A stretch of DNA of 64,000 bases from Aureliella sp046290675 (GCA_046290675.1 JBKAHA010000002.1:1-64000), one strand, 5' to 3'. Shown: positions 42,665 to 52,541, counted from the first letter of the stretch. Program-made: numbers and translations. Notes: generated by a model from the sequence alone, not told the origin.

Positions 42665-43627
42665 ATGCTATCCATCATCATCATCATTTCAGTAGGGATC
42701 GGGGTGACGTGCCTCGTTGGATTCGTCGCCGTGTCGATGCGTCCAACGACGGACCAAGCCGCAGAGGATCGCTTGGCCGTACTGACGGGAGCGAAGAAGG
42801 CAGCCAACACGAAAGAGGAGGCCTCACTACTCTCTTCCAATACGCTGGAAGAGACGAAATCGATGGCGGACGACATCCTGTCGCGCTTCGGCAATATCCG
42901 TCACCTGATGGATCAAGCCGACGTGGACATGTCCGGAGCTAAGTTCCTAACGATCTGCGTTGGGGCGGCCGCTTTTGGCGCGATGATCTGCATGGTGGCT
43001 CCCGTCCCTAAGTTCTTGCTCCCCGTGTTCGCTGGGACAACCGGTGGTCTCCCGATCTTCTGGTTGATGTTCAAGCGAAGCCGGCGGATGGCGAAGTTCA
43101 ATGCACAGTTGCCAGAGGCGCTCGAGTTGCTTTCTCGCTCGCTGCGAGCCGGTCACAGCTTGGCGGCTGGTTTCGGTTTGGTCGGAGGCGAGATGCAAGA
43201 TCCCATTGCCAAGGAATTTGGCCGAGCCTTTGAGGAACAGAACCTTGGTATCACGCTTGACGAAGCTCTCCAAGACATGACGGTCCGCGTTCCCAATATG
43301 GACTTGCGATTCTTCGCGACCGCGGTCCTGTTGCAGCGGCAAACGGGTGGTGACTTGGCCGAGATTTTGGACAAGATCGGTAGCCTCATCCGTGAGCGAT
43401 TCAAGCTGGCTGGACAGATCCAGGCATTGACTGGAGAAGGTCGACTATCCGGGATCGTACTGTTGGCACTGCCTCCCGTACTCCTGGGTGTCATGTTGTA
43501 CTTGAATTACGACTACGCCATGGTTCTCTTCCGAGATCCAACCGGACGGCAGTTGATGGCCGTGGCTATCGTGCTGCAGTTTGTTGGTGCTCTGGTTATC
43601 CGTAAGATCATTAACGTGAAGGTGTAG
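42665..43627 (+). CDS. tadB: Tad pilus platform protein TadB
   Basis: The 320-residue membrane protein has an N-terminal helix (about residues 2-20), helices around 98-130 and near the C-terminus, and a cytoplasmic T2SSF domain (MAKFNAQLPEALELLSRSLRAGHSLAAGF and RFFATAVLLQRQTGGDLAEIL). These are the type II secretion F-domain signatures. It follows cpaF by 148 bases and precedes tadC by four bases. Confidence 0.9.
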   Translation: MLSIIIIISVGIGVTCLVGFVAVSMRPTTDQAAEDRLAVLTGAKKAANTKEEASLLSSNTLEETKSMADDILSRFGNIRHLMDQADVDMSGAKFLTICVGAAAFGAMICMVAPVPKFLLPVFAGTTGGLPIFWLMFKRSRRMAKFNAQLPEALELLSRSLRAGHSLAAGFGLVGGEMQDPIAKEFGRAFEEQNLGITLDEALQDMTVRVPNMDLRFFATAVLLQRQTGGDLAEILDKIGSLIRERFKLAGQIQALTGEGRLSGIVLLALPPVLLGVMLYLNYDYAMVLFRDPTGRQLMAVAIVLQFVGALVIRKIINVKV

Positions 43628-43631
43628 AAAG

Positions 43632-44594
43632 ATGCTTATTGGATTCACACTTTCCAACGCTGTCATTATTCCCGTCGCCATCTTCTTTGCTATTGGTGCT
43701 GTAACTTGGCTGGTACTTAGCCACTTTATGGACCGCGAGGATCGGGCTGAGCAACGCTTGCAGGCACTCAGCGATCCTAGAGGAAAGGTTGACGAGAAAG
43801 CCGAGAAGAAGTCGGAAGCAATCGCGCGAGTCTTGGAGAAGGCATCCCCTGCTCTGGCGAAGCCGCTCACGCCGAAGACAGAGCAAGAGATGGGCAAGCT
43901 TCGTCAGACTCTGGTCGAGGCTGGATTTCGCAACGATAACGCTCCGATGGTGTACCTTTCGATTCGAGCCATCACTGCCCTCGTTTTCCTCTTCTTGGCC
44001 GGTGGTGTGTCTCTGTTCATGTACGGATTCACCTCGGCTGCGGCGATCCGCGGTTTCGTCATTGCTGCGATCGGGTTCTTTATCCCGACACTTGTGCTCG
44101 GGCAGATGGTGAAGCGACGCAAGAACCAGATCTTCATGGGGTTACCCGATGCTTTGGATTTGCTCGTGGTCTGTGTTGAAGCAGGATTAGGTCTGGACCA
44201 AGCAATGCGACGTGTTTCCGATGAGATGAAGAAAAGCTACCGCATCATCGCAGACGAGTTCGGCTTGTGTAATCTTCAGCTTCAGATGGGGAAGGCAAGA
44301 AACGAAGTTCTTACCGACCTCGGTCGCCGCACCGGAGTTGATGATCTACGCAGTTTGGCTTCAATCTTGATTCAGGCCGATAAATTTGGTTCGAGCATCG
44401 CGAATGCGCTGCGAGTTCAGAGTGACGCCATGCGAGTTCGCCGGCAGCAAGTCGCTGAGGAGAAAGCGGCAAAGACGGCGGTGAAGCTGATCTTCCCACT
44501 CGTCCTATTCATCTTCCCTGGCATCTTCGTAGTACTTGTCGGGCCTGCCGGTATCCAAATGGCTCGCGAGATGTTCCCAGCGATGGGTGGCTAA
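43632..44594 (+). CDS. tadC: Tad pilus platform protein TadC
   Basis: Another 320-residue platform protein with an N-terminal membrane helix, a middle pair of hydrophobic segments (residues about 115-155) and a T2SSF domain (GLPDALDLLVVCVEAGLGLDQAMRRV and VDDLRSLASILIQADKFGSSIANAL). The C-terminus ends in a hydrophobic helix (LIFPLVLFIFPGIFVVLVG). It is the last gene of the three-gene core and is followed about 90 bases later by a terminator. Pilins and other Tad genes are not in this window. Confidence 0.9.
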   Translation: MLIGFTLSNAVIIPVAIFFAIGAVTWLVLSHFMDREDRAEQRLQALSDPRGKVDEKAEKKSEAIARVLEKASPALAKPLTPKTEQEMGKLRQTLVEAGFRNDNAPMVYLSIRAITALVFLFLAGGVSLFMYGFTSAAAIRGFVIAAIGFFIPTLVLGQMVKRRKNQIFMGLPDALDLLVVCVEAGLGLDQAMRRVSDEMKKSYRIIADEFGLCNLQLQMGKARNEVLTDLGRRTGVDDLRSLASILIQADKFGSSIANALRVQSDAMRVRRQQVAEEKAAKTAVKLIFPLVLFIFPGIFVVLVGPAGIQMAREMFPAMGG

Positions 44595-44684
44595 AAGCCG
44601 ATTGACCTGAGCGACCACGCGAACGGCACATCGCTGCAATTCAGGCCTGCGGACTTGGACACGCAGACTACCGAAAACGATTCA

Positions 44685-44725
44685 AGGCTCCTGGGATGAT
44701 TGATGTCCGAGGAGCCTTTTTCTTT
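44685..44725 (+). terminator. rho-independent terminator after tadC
   Basis: An AGGCTCCT/AGGAGCCT stem, with outer pairing of GGGA/TCCG-type bases shortening the loop, is followed by TTTTT and TCTTT. It lies about 90 bases beyond the TadC stop and closes the cpaF-tadB-tadC operon. Confidence 0.75.
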
Positions 44726-44754
44726 CCGAACGACATTGTGTCAACGCTGATGGA

Positions 44755-45384
44755 TCAAGCGGCACTCTCACCATGGGCGTCTTTATCGACTGGTTGGTCG
44801 CGTTTCACAATGGATGCATCTTCGATCGACTCAATGGGCGTTGTGCTTGGGGGCATCAATTGGCCCCAGCGCCGGAGTCGGTACTGGCGAATGGCAAATA
44901 AGGATATGTAGTAGCTGAGTACTCCGGTGACCGTCGCGACGACCATACATCCCAGCCAAAGTGGGCCTACGAAGTCCATTAAGTTGTCCCACCAGAAGCT
45001 GACTTTGTCTCTCCAGCGGGTCGCAGGGTCGGCGGCCAAGGCTTTCCACTCGTCGCCGATCAGTGTCCACTCATCGCTGACAACCGGAGTTCCAAGCAGC
45101 TTGCAGCCAATCACATAGCACGGATAGTAGATGGGGATGATCGTGAGGGGATTTGAGATCCAGACAATTGGGACTCCAACCGCCTTGTTGGCCTTAAGCA
45201 GCCACGCGAGCGCGAAGGAGAGCACCATCTGAAAACCAATGAGCGGCGTGAACGTGACGAACATGCCGATTGCAATGCCAAGGGCAAGCGTGTGCGGTGG
45301 GTCATCCGCGTGCAGGATCTTGTAGACGCAAAAGTCCTTTGCGACCTGCATGTATTTGCGGATACTCTTGCCGATGAATTTCAT
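44755..45384 (-). CDS. DUF2062 domain membrane protein
   Basis: The 209-residue protein has the DUF2062 pattern: PHTLALGIAIGMFVTFTPLIGFQM, LLKANKAVGVPIVWISNPLTIIPIYY, and a final helix (PLWLGCMVVATVTGVLSYYISL). Three to four membrane helices are predicted, with a highly conserved P-I-x-x-I-S-N-P-L-T loop. The role is unknown. A short charged C-terminal tail (KRDQPVDKDAHGES) ends the protein. It faces the Tad operon convergently. Confidence 0.85.
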   Translation of the reverse strand: MKFIGKSIRKYMQVAKDFCVYKILHADDPPHTLALGIAIGMFVTFTPLIGFQMVLSFALAWLLKANKAVGVPIVWISNPLTIIPIYYPCYVIGCKLLGTPVVSDEWTLIGDEWKALAADPATRWRDKVSFWWDNLMDFVGPLWLGCMVVATVTGVLSYYISLFAIRQYRLRRWGQLMPPSTTPIESIEDASIVKRDQPVDKDAHGESAA

Positions 45385-46127
45385 ACCACCAAACTTGACC
45401 TTACCGAACTGGGGTCCCCATTGGGTTGTTCTAACGAATTGACTATTTCTATCTAACTAACTGATTATCCGTGCGAGGCGGTAAGGAGCGTCCCGCAATG
45501 CTCGCTGCCGTGGTCTCGAATATGGAATGCCCTTATGGGCAGGTATTTTCCCTGTCCACAAATGTTTCACAGCAGGTACTATCAGCAGAGTTTATTAGGA
45601 TCGCCCACTTTTTCTAGTTCAAGCCAAACTACGCTCTTTCAGTAGACGTCCTTCTGAGTCAATCTCTTACGCAATTGAGCGCGTTCTGGTAGCTGTGGGC
45701 CAGTTCCCAGGGTGTCCCCCGGCTTTTGATAGCATCGGACTTGGAGTTGTGGATTCTTCGATCAATCCTGCACCGCCGACATGCCCCCAAATGGACGGAG
45801 AGTCCTCAGAATCGTCGAACTAAGTAAATCCCACATTGGAGCCGGCGTCATCCTGAGGACTGGGTGGGGGTAATGGAATTAACTGAGATTTGATCTGCGT
45901 TGCCCTGAAACCTGGCGTTGACTAGACTTCGGCTGGACCTCTCTGCAAACCGAAGGCGACATCTCGCCCTCTGGCATGAAGCCGTAAGAGGGGTCATGCC
46001 AACGATGAACCGAAATTCGCGGGTGCTAGCCTGCCAGTAGTTCATTTCTTGGCCCGCAAAAGCCAATGCCAACTGTCAAGAATAGCGATCGACGGTTGGT
46101 GACCTATAGCGTCAATGGAGGGACGTT
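45385..46127. other. intergenic region, 743 bases, with a 9-bp inverted repeat
   Basis: The region between DUF2062 and kdsD contains a perfect AGTCCTCAG (45801-45809) and CTGAGGACT (45853-45861) inverted pair with a 43-base loop, and a small GCCC-TTAT-GGGC hairpin at about 45529-45540. A minus frame at 45848-46072 has no ribosome site and an arginine-rich composition that does not look like protein. No gene is supported. Confidence 0.4.
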
Positions 46128-47306
46128 GTGGCTGCAGAAGCGAATGCCTATCTACCGGTATCAATGGATTTGACTGCGCCCGCGGCGACGGTCGCGCGTG
46201 CCAAGCAGATCATCCGTGCAGAGGCCGATGCGCTTCGGCACATGCAGTCGCGAATTGACGAGTCGTTCTCCGATGCGGTGCGGGCGCTTGCGAAATGTAA
46301 GGGCCGAGTCGTTGTAACTGGCATTGGCAAGGCAGGCATCGTTGGTCAAAAGTTTGCCGCCTCGCTTTCCTCGACTGGGACTCCGAGTTTCTTCTTGCAC
46401 CCATCTGAAGCCGTTCATGGCGACATGGGAAGCGTGCAGCCTGAAGATTGTGTAGTTCTTTTTTCCTACAGCGGCGAAACGCAAGAAATAAACCGCTTGC
46501 TTCCCATCTTGCCTGGCGAACGTTCCGAAGAAAGTACTGGAGCCAACAGGTCTGGGATTCGTCGCTCGACGATCGCCATTACCAAGAGTGCAAGAAGCAC
46601 ATTAGGACGTCGTTGCGAGTTTGTGGTGCCGATCGGTAAGCATGAAGAGGCTTGCACGCACGGGCTCGCGCCGACGACTTCAACGACCTTGATGCTTGCC
46701 GTTAGTGACGCACTCGCGTTGGTTGCAAGTGAGATGAAGGGATTCACCAAACAAGACTTTGGACGCTACCACCCGGCGGGCAGCCTGGGTCGACAGCTGA
46801 TGCATGTTACTGAAGCCATGCGACCCCTCGAAGAATGTCGAGTGGCCCCGGCAGACCTCTCCGTCCGAGAAGTCCTCGTGCTGATCAACCGGCCAGGACG
46901 GCGGACTGGAGCCATCATGCTCACCGATTCATCCGGCAAACTAGTTGGTCTTTTTACGGACAGCGATCTAGCCCGGCTCCTCGAGCAACAAAAAGATGCC
47001 TTTTTGGACCGTCCAATCCTGGAAATTATGGCTGATGATTTTCACACTGTCTCTCAAAACGACGACTTAAAGGCGGCCGTTGATCTGATCACAACCTACA
47101 AAATCAGCGAAGTCCCTGTCGTCGACGATTTCGGTCGTCCTGCGGGAATCGTGGACATCACGGATGTCGTTGATCTTCGAACTTCTTCGACAACAACGGA
47201 CGCGTCGCTTCAGTCAGCCTCGGAATCAAGTGTCTTGCCAAACAGCGATGTAGGTGTCCCGCGAATTCTGTCCTTGATTAAGTTCCAAAAGGGGTCAGAA
47301 CGGTGA
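46128..47306 (+). CDS. kdsD: arabinose-5-phosphate isomerase (KpsF/GutQ family)
   Basis: The 392-residue enzyme converts ribulose 5-phosphate to arabinose 5-phosphate, the first step to Kdo. The SIS domain (about residues 40-205) contains GKGRVVVTGIGKAGIVGQKFAASLSSTGTP, EAVHGDMGSV and LFSYSGETQEI. Two CBS domains follow (about 240-385), with GLFTDSDLARLL and KISEVPVVDDFGRPAGIVDI. A GTG start at 46128 has GGAGGG seven bases upstream. Its stop overlaps the GTG of kdsC by four bases (GTGA), so the two are translationally coupled. Confidence 0.92.
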   Translation: MAAEANAYLPVSMDLTAPAATVARAKQIIRAEADALRHMQSRIDESFSDAVRALAKCKGRVVVTGIGKAGIVGQKFAASLSSTGTPSFFLHPSEAVHGDMGSVQPEDCVVLFSYSGETQEINRLLPILPGERSEESTGANRSGIRRSTIAITKSARSTLGRRCEFVVPIGKHEEACTHGLAPTTSTTLMLAVSDALALVASEMKGFTKQDFGRYHPAGSLGRQLMHVTEAMRPLEECRVAPADLSVREVLVLINRPGRRTGAIMLTDSSGKLVGLFTDSDLARLLEQQKDAFLDRPILEIMADDFHTVSQNDDLKAAVDLITTYKISEVPVVDDFGRPAGIVDITDVVDLRTSSTTTDASLQSASESSVLPNSDVGVPRILSLIKFQKGSER

Positions 47307-47833
47307 GCCAATCGAAGTTTGAAAAGGACGCTAATGTCGCCGCTCCCATCAAAATGGTGTTGTCAGACGTGGACGGCGTGTTGACGGATGGAACGATTGT
47401 GTTTGACAACGCGGGTGTCGAAACCAAGTCATTCCACGTGCGTGATGGTATGGCCATTAATTTGTGGCAGCGAGCTGGGTTCCAATTCGGGTTATTGACA
47501 GCGCGTAATTCGCAGATTGTGAAGTTGCGTGCCGCTGAGCTGGGGATATCGATCGTACGGCAGGGGTTTTCCGACAAGCTACCGGCCGCACGCGATATCT
47601 TCGAGGAAAACGGCTTGGCACCCGAAGAAGTCTGTTACATCGGCGATGATTTGCCTGACGTGCCTGTGTTGAAGCATGTCGGTCTTGCGGCCACGGTCGC
47701 CGACGCCGCCAACGAAGCCATCGCGGTAGCTGACTGGATTACCGAAAAACCGGGTGGGCGTGGTGCTGTCCGAGAAATCATTGAGCGTCTGATGAAAGCC
47801 AAAGGTTGTTGGGAAACGACCATCGCTTCATGA
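47303..47833 (+). CDS. kdsC: 3-deoxy-D-manno-octulosonate 8-phosphate phosphatase
   Basis: The 176-residue HAD-family enzyme removes phosphate from Kdo 8-phosphate. The motif VLSDVDGVLTDGTIVFD contains the nucleophile and acid aspartates, FGLLTARNSQIVKLRAAELGI is motif II, and VCYIGDDLPDVPVL carries the metal-binding acidic pair. Length is typical. The GTG start overlaps the kdsD stop. It is followed by the large LptC/LptA-like gene, reproducing the kdsD-kdsC-lpt order of proteobacteria. Confidence 0.92.
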   Translation: MSQSKFEKDANVAAPIKMVLSDVDGVLTDGTIVFDNAGVETKSFHVRDGMAINLWQRAGFQFGLLTARNSQIVKLRAAELGISIVRQGFSDKLPAARDIFEENGLAPEEVCYIGDDLPDVPVLKHVGLAATVADAANEAIAVADWITEKPGGRGAVREIIERLMKAKGCWETTIAS

Positions 47834-47891
47834 AGTCCGTGATTCTGGCTGTCCACTGCTGGATTGATCGTCAATAGAACAGGATTTCAAC

Positions 47892-50800
47892 GTGCTCGTC
47901 TTTGCAACACGCTATGCGAAAGTCCAAGCGATTCTGTTCGCTTGCATGGTCGCGTATATGTTGATCGTCGTGCCGATGATCGAGCCGGCGGAACGTGTTG
48001 CGAAAGACATTCCGGAACACATCAATGAACTGCCAAGCGAGTTCTGGTGGCAGGCTTTCTTTCCAGCGGATTCGTGGCAAACACAGTCGCCGAATATCAT
48101 CAATACCAAGCAAGGCATTTTGCTCTGCAAGTCTTGGACTCCCATCGATGAGAAAACATGGGACCTGGAAAAACTGACGATGATCTTGCCCCAGTCGGAT
48201 TCTGGGCAAGGTGCGACGGTTCGTGAACGCAGCGCGAAGCTGACGGACCGCGACATGTGGGTCATTATCGCGGAAGAAGGGGCGACGATTCATTTCGATG
48301 AGCCACCAGGACCGGACACCAGCACCAAGCCAACCATCGCACTCGGGGAACTAAAGGGACGGATCGAGATCACCAAGAAAGCGGCGAACGCTCGGCCAGT
48401 GAAAGACCCTTGGCGACTCACGACGTCTGACCTGACCATCAATCGCACTCAAGTTGTGACGCAACAGCAAGTCACGATCGACTGGGGCGACAGCATCATC
48501 CAAGGCCGAAATCTGCTTATCCGACTTCGTAGTGATCTGCTTGGCGGCGACTCAAGTAGCAAATCCCCTTGGGGGCCCTTGGATCAGCTCGAACTCTACC
48601 ACGTTGAGAAAGTAGATATTGCTTTACCGCCCGGCGGGATCTGGGCCGATTTAGATGCAGAGCAGTTTGCTACCGACTCCCGCGTTTCGGGGGCTGAACT
48701 CAAAGCCATGCCAGCCCGGCTGCAGGCCATATGTGGTGGTCGATTTGCGTTTGATTTTGGGCGTTCGCTGGCAACGCTGCTTAATGGTGTTCGTATTGAA
48801 CACCGCCTCGGAGATTTGACGCCGGACATCTTCAACTGCGAAAAGGTCACGATTGCAGTTGAGCCACCAGAAGATGAGGTATCCGGCCGGATGCGACCGA
48901 TCGATGGCTCGAAATCAGAGGCAGAGATCGCCGGTATCAAGATCAAGAGCTTGGATGCCGTTGGGGCTGACTCGCTGGCGGACTACGTTGGTGAACGCTG
49001 GGTGGAAGTTCGAGCTCCAACCGTCGATGTTGTCTCCAGGTCAAAGACACTAGTGATCGACATCGACAAACGCAGGATCGAATTCGGCGGGCAATTGAAT
49101 AAACCAAGCGCCGAAAAATCCAATGCAATGGTGAGCTATCAAGGCAACGAGTTCATTTCCCCAAGGATCGAGTACCAAACGCCCCCAGAGTCGGAGGCGG
49201 GAGAGCCAACCCATCTTGGATGGCTCGTTGCTCAAGGCCCCGGGGAGTTCTTCGCAGATGAGTCAGATGATTTGAAAAACTCAGCGGCCTCTTCAGGCGA
49301 TCACGCCATCAAAATCACTTGGGAGAAGTTGCTTCGCATGGCACCCAATACAGCCAGCGCATCCCCCTCCACGTCCACCTCCGCTAGCTCGGGGCAAAGA
49401 GATCCCGATACGCAATGGCTCGAGCTGCTGGGCAACGCCACGATCGATAGCAACGAGCACGGTTATGTTCAGAGTAATCGGATCGAGGTGTGGATGAGAC
49501 GCAATGAAGCGGGCATAGCACATTCGACAGAAAACGATGAGGTGGCTTGGAATCCAAAACGAGTCTATTCCCCCAATGCCACCAGTATTCGCACTCCGGA
49601 CATCCATGCTGATGTTACTCAACTGGATTTAGAAATTGAAACACGCGTTGAACCAAGGCTGAGGTCGCCGCAGGCATCTTCGGAGAAGGAGTCGTCTCTG
49701 GCACTAAGCGATGCAGAGGGCAACCCGATGTATCAGTGGATCGGCCCACCGAAAACCGCTGGTGGAGCTGCAACGGGAATGCCTGGTTTTGCTGAACAAC
49801 AGGTAGCCGTGGATGCAAACGGGCGAACTGTGCCTGGACAGCAATCTGGCGATAGGGATACGCAGGAAGAGTCAAAGATTCCTCTGAAGGTTACCGGAAC
49901 GAAGCTTGCCGGAAGAATCATCCGCACGAAAAGTGAGAGTTGGGTGGATTCACTTAACATTGATGGTCCGGTGCGAATGAGTCGCGAGATCGTGACGAAG
50001 AGCGGACTACAACCCTGGAGCGTCGACGGTTCGACTCTAGTTCTGACGACAAACTTGTTGGGTGAAACGGATCTTCAGGTCGAAGGCAAACCTGCAACGA
50101 TGAAGTTGGCAGACGGTTTAGTCACGAGTGAGGCAATCCGTTTTGACCAAACACGAAACATGGTCGAAATCGATCATCCTGGAGAATTCAAAGCACCCTA
50201 TTCCATGCTGATATCTCAAGATCAGGGTCATGATTCCAGGCTGGGTAAGGTGGAATGGCTTAGGGCACCGATTTGCCGATGGAAGGAACGTCTTCGATTC
50301 GATGGCAAAGTTTTGCGACTGCAAGGCGGCATCGAGTTCGATGCAGCGTTCCGGACGTCGCCTGAGCAGATGCTACTTACCGCTGGGACCGCAGACGAAC
50401 TACATGTACATTTCTCTGAGCCGATCGACTTTCGGAATGCACGCGCTAACGAGGCGAGTGTTGAGAGCCGAGTGGATCGGATTGTTCTCGACCAAAATGT
50501 CAACATCATGTCATCGCAATTGGATGGTGATCGAAGATCGCCAACCTTCGGTGATAAAAAAAGTCGGGATCAGATCTTGGTGCCCCGGCTTACCTTCTAC
50601 GTTCAGGAGGAGCGTGTCGTCGGTCAAGGTCGCGGCGTACTCATGTCTCGATTCCTGTCCGATCGCAAACCCGGCCAACTGGCTAGCTCTACGAGCGGCG
50701 AAACGGCAAGTGAGGAACTGCAGGGTGCGTACGTGACGTTCCGAGATGAATTAGTCGGTCTGCTTGATCGCGAGGAATTGGTTCTGGATGGAAAGATTGA

Positions 50801-51383
50801 GGTGCTCACAGGGCCGATCAAAAGCTGGGACGATGCGATTCTCCCTAATGAGCAGGCTCAAATTGAAGACGGGCAGCTGCTTTTGAATTGCGATCAACTT
50901 CGTATCTACGAGACACAAGGCCTGAGTACTTCGTCCGGTAGTTCATCGCTCATCTCGCAACGAGGGGCGGATGGAACTTGGGAATTCAAGGCTATGGGCA
51001 ATGTTGCGTTCAACGGCGAGAGTGATTCCGGGACCTACTCCGGAAGTGGCTACGAGCTAAGCTACGCGAAGGCTACAAACTGGCTCAAGCTGGCAGGTCA
51101 GGGGCGCGATGCCGCCTACATAAGATCCGTTCCCCACGATGGTTCACGGGGTGAATTTGAAGCTTACATCGAACAGGTCTACATTAACCCGGACACATTT
51201 GAGACCGCGGACCTGAAGTTTGCCGAAGGTGGATTTCGCGGCCAACTCGGAGGTACAGAACCAGGATCACCGACGAACCAACTTCAGGATGGCAACTGGC
51301 AACGGCCGGCAGCTAGCGGCAGCGATTATGATCCGCGCCGCGATTCCATGAAGGACTTTTTCAATCGGGACAAGCGGCCGTAG
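47892..51383 (+). CDS. giant LptC/LptA-like envelope protein (1163 aa)
   Basis: The protein is 1163 residues long, with a membrane helix near the start (about residues 11-30, QAILFACMVAYMLIVVPM), so most lies outside the inner membrane. The body is long and beta-rich without clear enzyme motifs. Segments such as ELLGNATIDSNEHGYVQSNRIEVWM, and near the C-terminus EFKAMGNVAFNGESDSGTYSG followed by LKLAGQG, look like the OstA/LptA-type beta-jellyroll repeats that bind lipopolysaccharide. It sits directly after kdsD-kdsC, the position of lptC-lptA in proteobacteria, where the normal proteins are about 190 residues. A fusion or expansion of LptC and LptA is the likely reading. GTG 47892 is the start, with AGGA upstream. 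Confidence 0.65.
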   Translation: MLVFATRYAKVQAILFACMVAYMLIVVPMIEPAERVAKDIPEHINELPSEFWWQAFFPADSWQTQSPNIINTKQGILLCKSWTPIDEKTWDLEKLTMILPQSDSGQGATVRERSAKLTDRDMWVIIAEEGATIHFDEPPGPDTSTKPTIALGELKGRIEITKKAANARPVKDPWRLTTSDLTINRTQVVTQQQVTIDWGDSIIQGRNLLIRLRSDLLGGDSSSKSPWGPLDQLELYHVEKVDIALPPGGIWADLDAEQFATDSRVSGAELKAMPARLQAICGGRFAFDFGRSLATLLNGVRIEHRLGDLTPDIFNCEKVTIAVEPPEDEVSGRMRPIDGSKSEAEIAGIKIKSLDAVGADSLADYVGERWVEVRAPTVDVVSRSKTLVIDIDKRRIEFGGQLNKPSAEKSNAMVSYQGNEFISPRIEYQTPPESEAGEPTHLGWLVAQGPGEFFADESDDLKNSAASSGDHAIKITWEKLLRMAPNTASASPSTSTSASSGQRDPDTQWLELLGNATIDSNEHGYVQSNRIEVWMRRNEAGIAHSTENDEVAWNPKRVYSPNATSIRTPDIHADVTQLDLEIETRVEPRLRSPQASSEKESSLALSDAEGNPMYQWIGPPKTAGGAATGMPGFAEQQVAVDANGRTVPGQQSGDRDTQEESKIPLKVTGTKLAGRIIRTKSESWVDSLNIDGPVRMSREIVTKSGLQPWSVDGSTLVLTTNLLGETDLQVEGKPATMKLADGLVTSEAIRFDQTRNMVEIDHPGEFKAPYSMLISQDQGHDSRLGKVEWLRAPICRWKERLRFDGKVLRLQGGIEFDAAFRTSPEQMLLTAGTADELHVHFSEPIDFRNARANEASVESRVDRIVLDQNVNIMSSQLDGDRRSPTFGDKKSRDQILVPRLTFYVQEERVVGQGRGVLMSRFLSDRKPGQLASSTSGETASEELQGAYVTFRDELVGLLDREELVLDGKIEVLTGPIKSWDDAILPNEQAQIEDGQLLLNCDQLRIYETQGLSTSSGSSSLISQRGADGTWEFKAMGNVAFNGESDSGTYSGSGYELSYAKATNWLKLAGQGRDAAYIRSVPHDGSRGEFEAYIEQVYINPDTFETADLKFAEGGFRGQLGGTEPGSPTNQLQDGNWQRPAASGSDYDPRRDSMKDFFNRDKRP

Positions 51384-51445
51384 GTCGTCTTCAAATCAGC
51401 GACGTGGACGCGGCATCCCTGGGGCGAACCGTTCGGGCGTAACCT

Positions 51446-52540
51446 CTAGTTCGGGTTGGTCACAAAGCTGTCTTTGAGCGCGTGGACTTTGGTCCACAAA
51501 CTGAATCGAAGCTGTGCGGCTGGGTTTCTAGATACGGCCCTCAGTCTTTCATGGTCAACGGGTTCAGCCCCGAGTCGAGACTTATACGGTTCATCGCCAC
51601 GCAAGAAGTCGATCGCTTTGAGATCGCGATCAATACAGTTCTGAATTAAATGAATATTCTGCAGCCAGCCTGGTTGGTATTTGGCCAAGGCGGGGTCGAA
51701 TGCGGTTTGATAGTAGAACAGAGTGTCGTTGCGTTGAAATGCGATGCAGGCGGCAGCGACTTGGTCGTTGATGGTGAGTTTGCCCAGCCAGAGCCTGTGG
51801 TCGTCTAGCAACCTCAGAATGTTGGTTTGAAGAAACGCTCCGATACTCTCGTCTTCAAAACAGCCGTCATGACCGTGGATTTCACGGTGCCTAGCCACAT
51901 GCATGCGTCTGAAGTCGTCTAAGTAACTGGGAACGTCATCCTTGCATTTGCATAGCACAAACTGGGAATCCGAGAGAGTCTCACGCTCGACCTTTCGCAA
52001 CTTCTGCCGTGTCTTCTTAGGCCGTGTATCGACGAACTCCGAGTAGCTCTGGGGTAAAGCAAGTCGCCAGAATCGGGCTTCGCTTCGCTGGTAAAACCGA
52101 AAGCCTTGCTCCTCCATCAATTCAACAAACAGGCTGATATGCGGGTCTGACTTCGCGCTCCCTTCGAGGTTGATGCACTCCCACGAATTCTGTTGTTGGA
52201 GCCAGGCAACGAGCGCGGCAATATCGTCAGTCGGGTTGGAATTCGATCCGACGGCTAGGCTGGCATAGTCACTACAGACTTTGCCAGAACCCAGAAAACG
52301 GATCTCTTTGCCTCGTGTACGGGAACGATGTAGGTACCAGGGGGCTACCAATACCAACTGATCCGACTCATTGCGAACCGTTACGACGAAGAGCGTGCCG
52401 TCGCCCCCAACCTGCAACCACCAAGAGCAAAGCCAGCCAAACTCCATGAAGGGGCTATCGAATTCCAATGCTTCCCACTCTTCTTGCAACGCGAGGAGTT
52501 CATGGGCTGATTCAATGACATTGATTGATCGTGGGTTCAT
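51446..52540 (-). CDS. GNAT/CelD-like acyltransferase
   Basis: From ATG 52540 the product has 364 residues. It matches the CelD/BcsL-like acetyltransferase group, double-GNAT-like proteins linked to polysaccharide synthesis: IESAHELLALQEEWEALE, SPFMEFGWLCSWW, KTRQKLRKVERE, KLTINDQVAAACIAFQRNDTLFYYQTAFDPALAKYQPG and IDFLRGDEPYKSRLGA. ATG 52540 directly follows the stop of the MBOAT gene (one base between), so it is the third gene of the operon. The acceptor is unknown. Confidence 0.8.
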   Translation of the reverse strand: MNPRSINVIESAHELLALQEEWEALEFDSPFMEFGWLCSWWLQVGGDGTLFVVTVRNESDQLVLVAPWYLHRSRTRGKEIRFLGSGKVCSDYASLAVGSNSNPTDDIAALVAWLQQQNSWECINLEGSAKSDPHISLFVELMEEQGFRFYQRSEARFWRLALPQSYSEFVDTRPKKTRQKLRKVERETLSDSQFVLCKCKDDVPSYLDDFRRMHVARHREIHGHDGCFEDESIGAFLQTNILRLLDDHRLWLGKLTINDQVAAACIAFQRNDTLFYYQTAFDPALAKYQPGWLQNIHLIQNCIDRDLKAIDFLRGDEPYKSRLGAEPVDHERLRAVSRNPAAQLRFSLWTKVHALKDSFVTNPN

Positions 52541-52541
52541 G

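Noticed and set aside
45848..46072. Minus-strand frame of 74 codons before kdsD
   Set aside because: It has no ribosome site and an arginine-rich composition typical of accidental frames.
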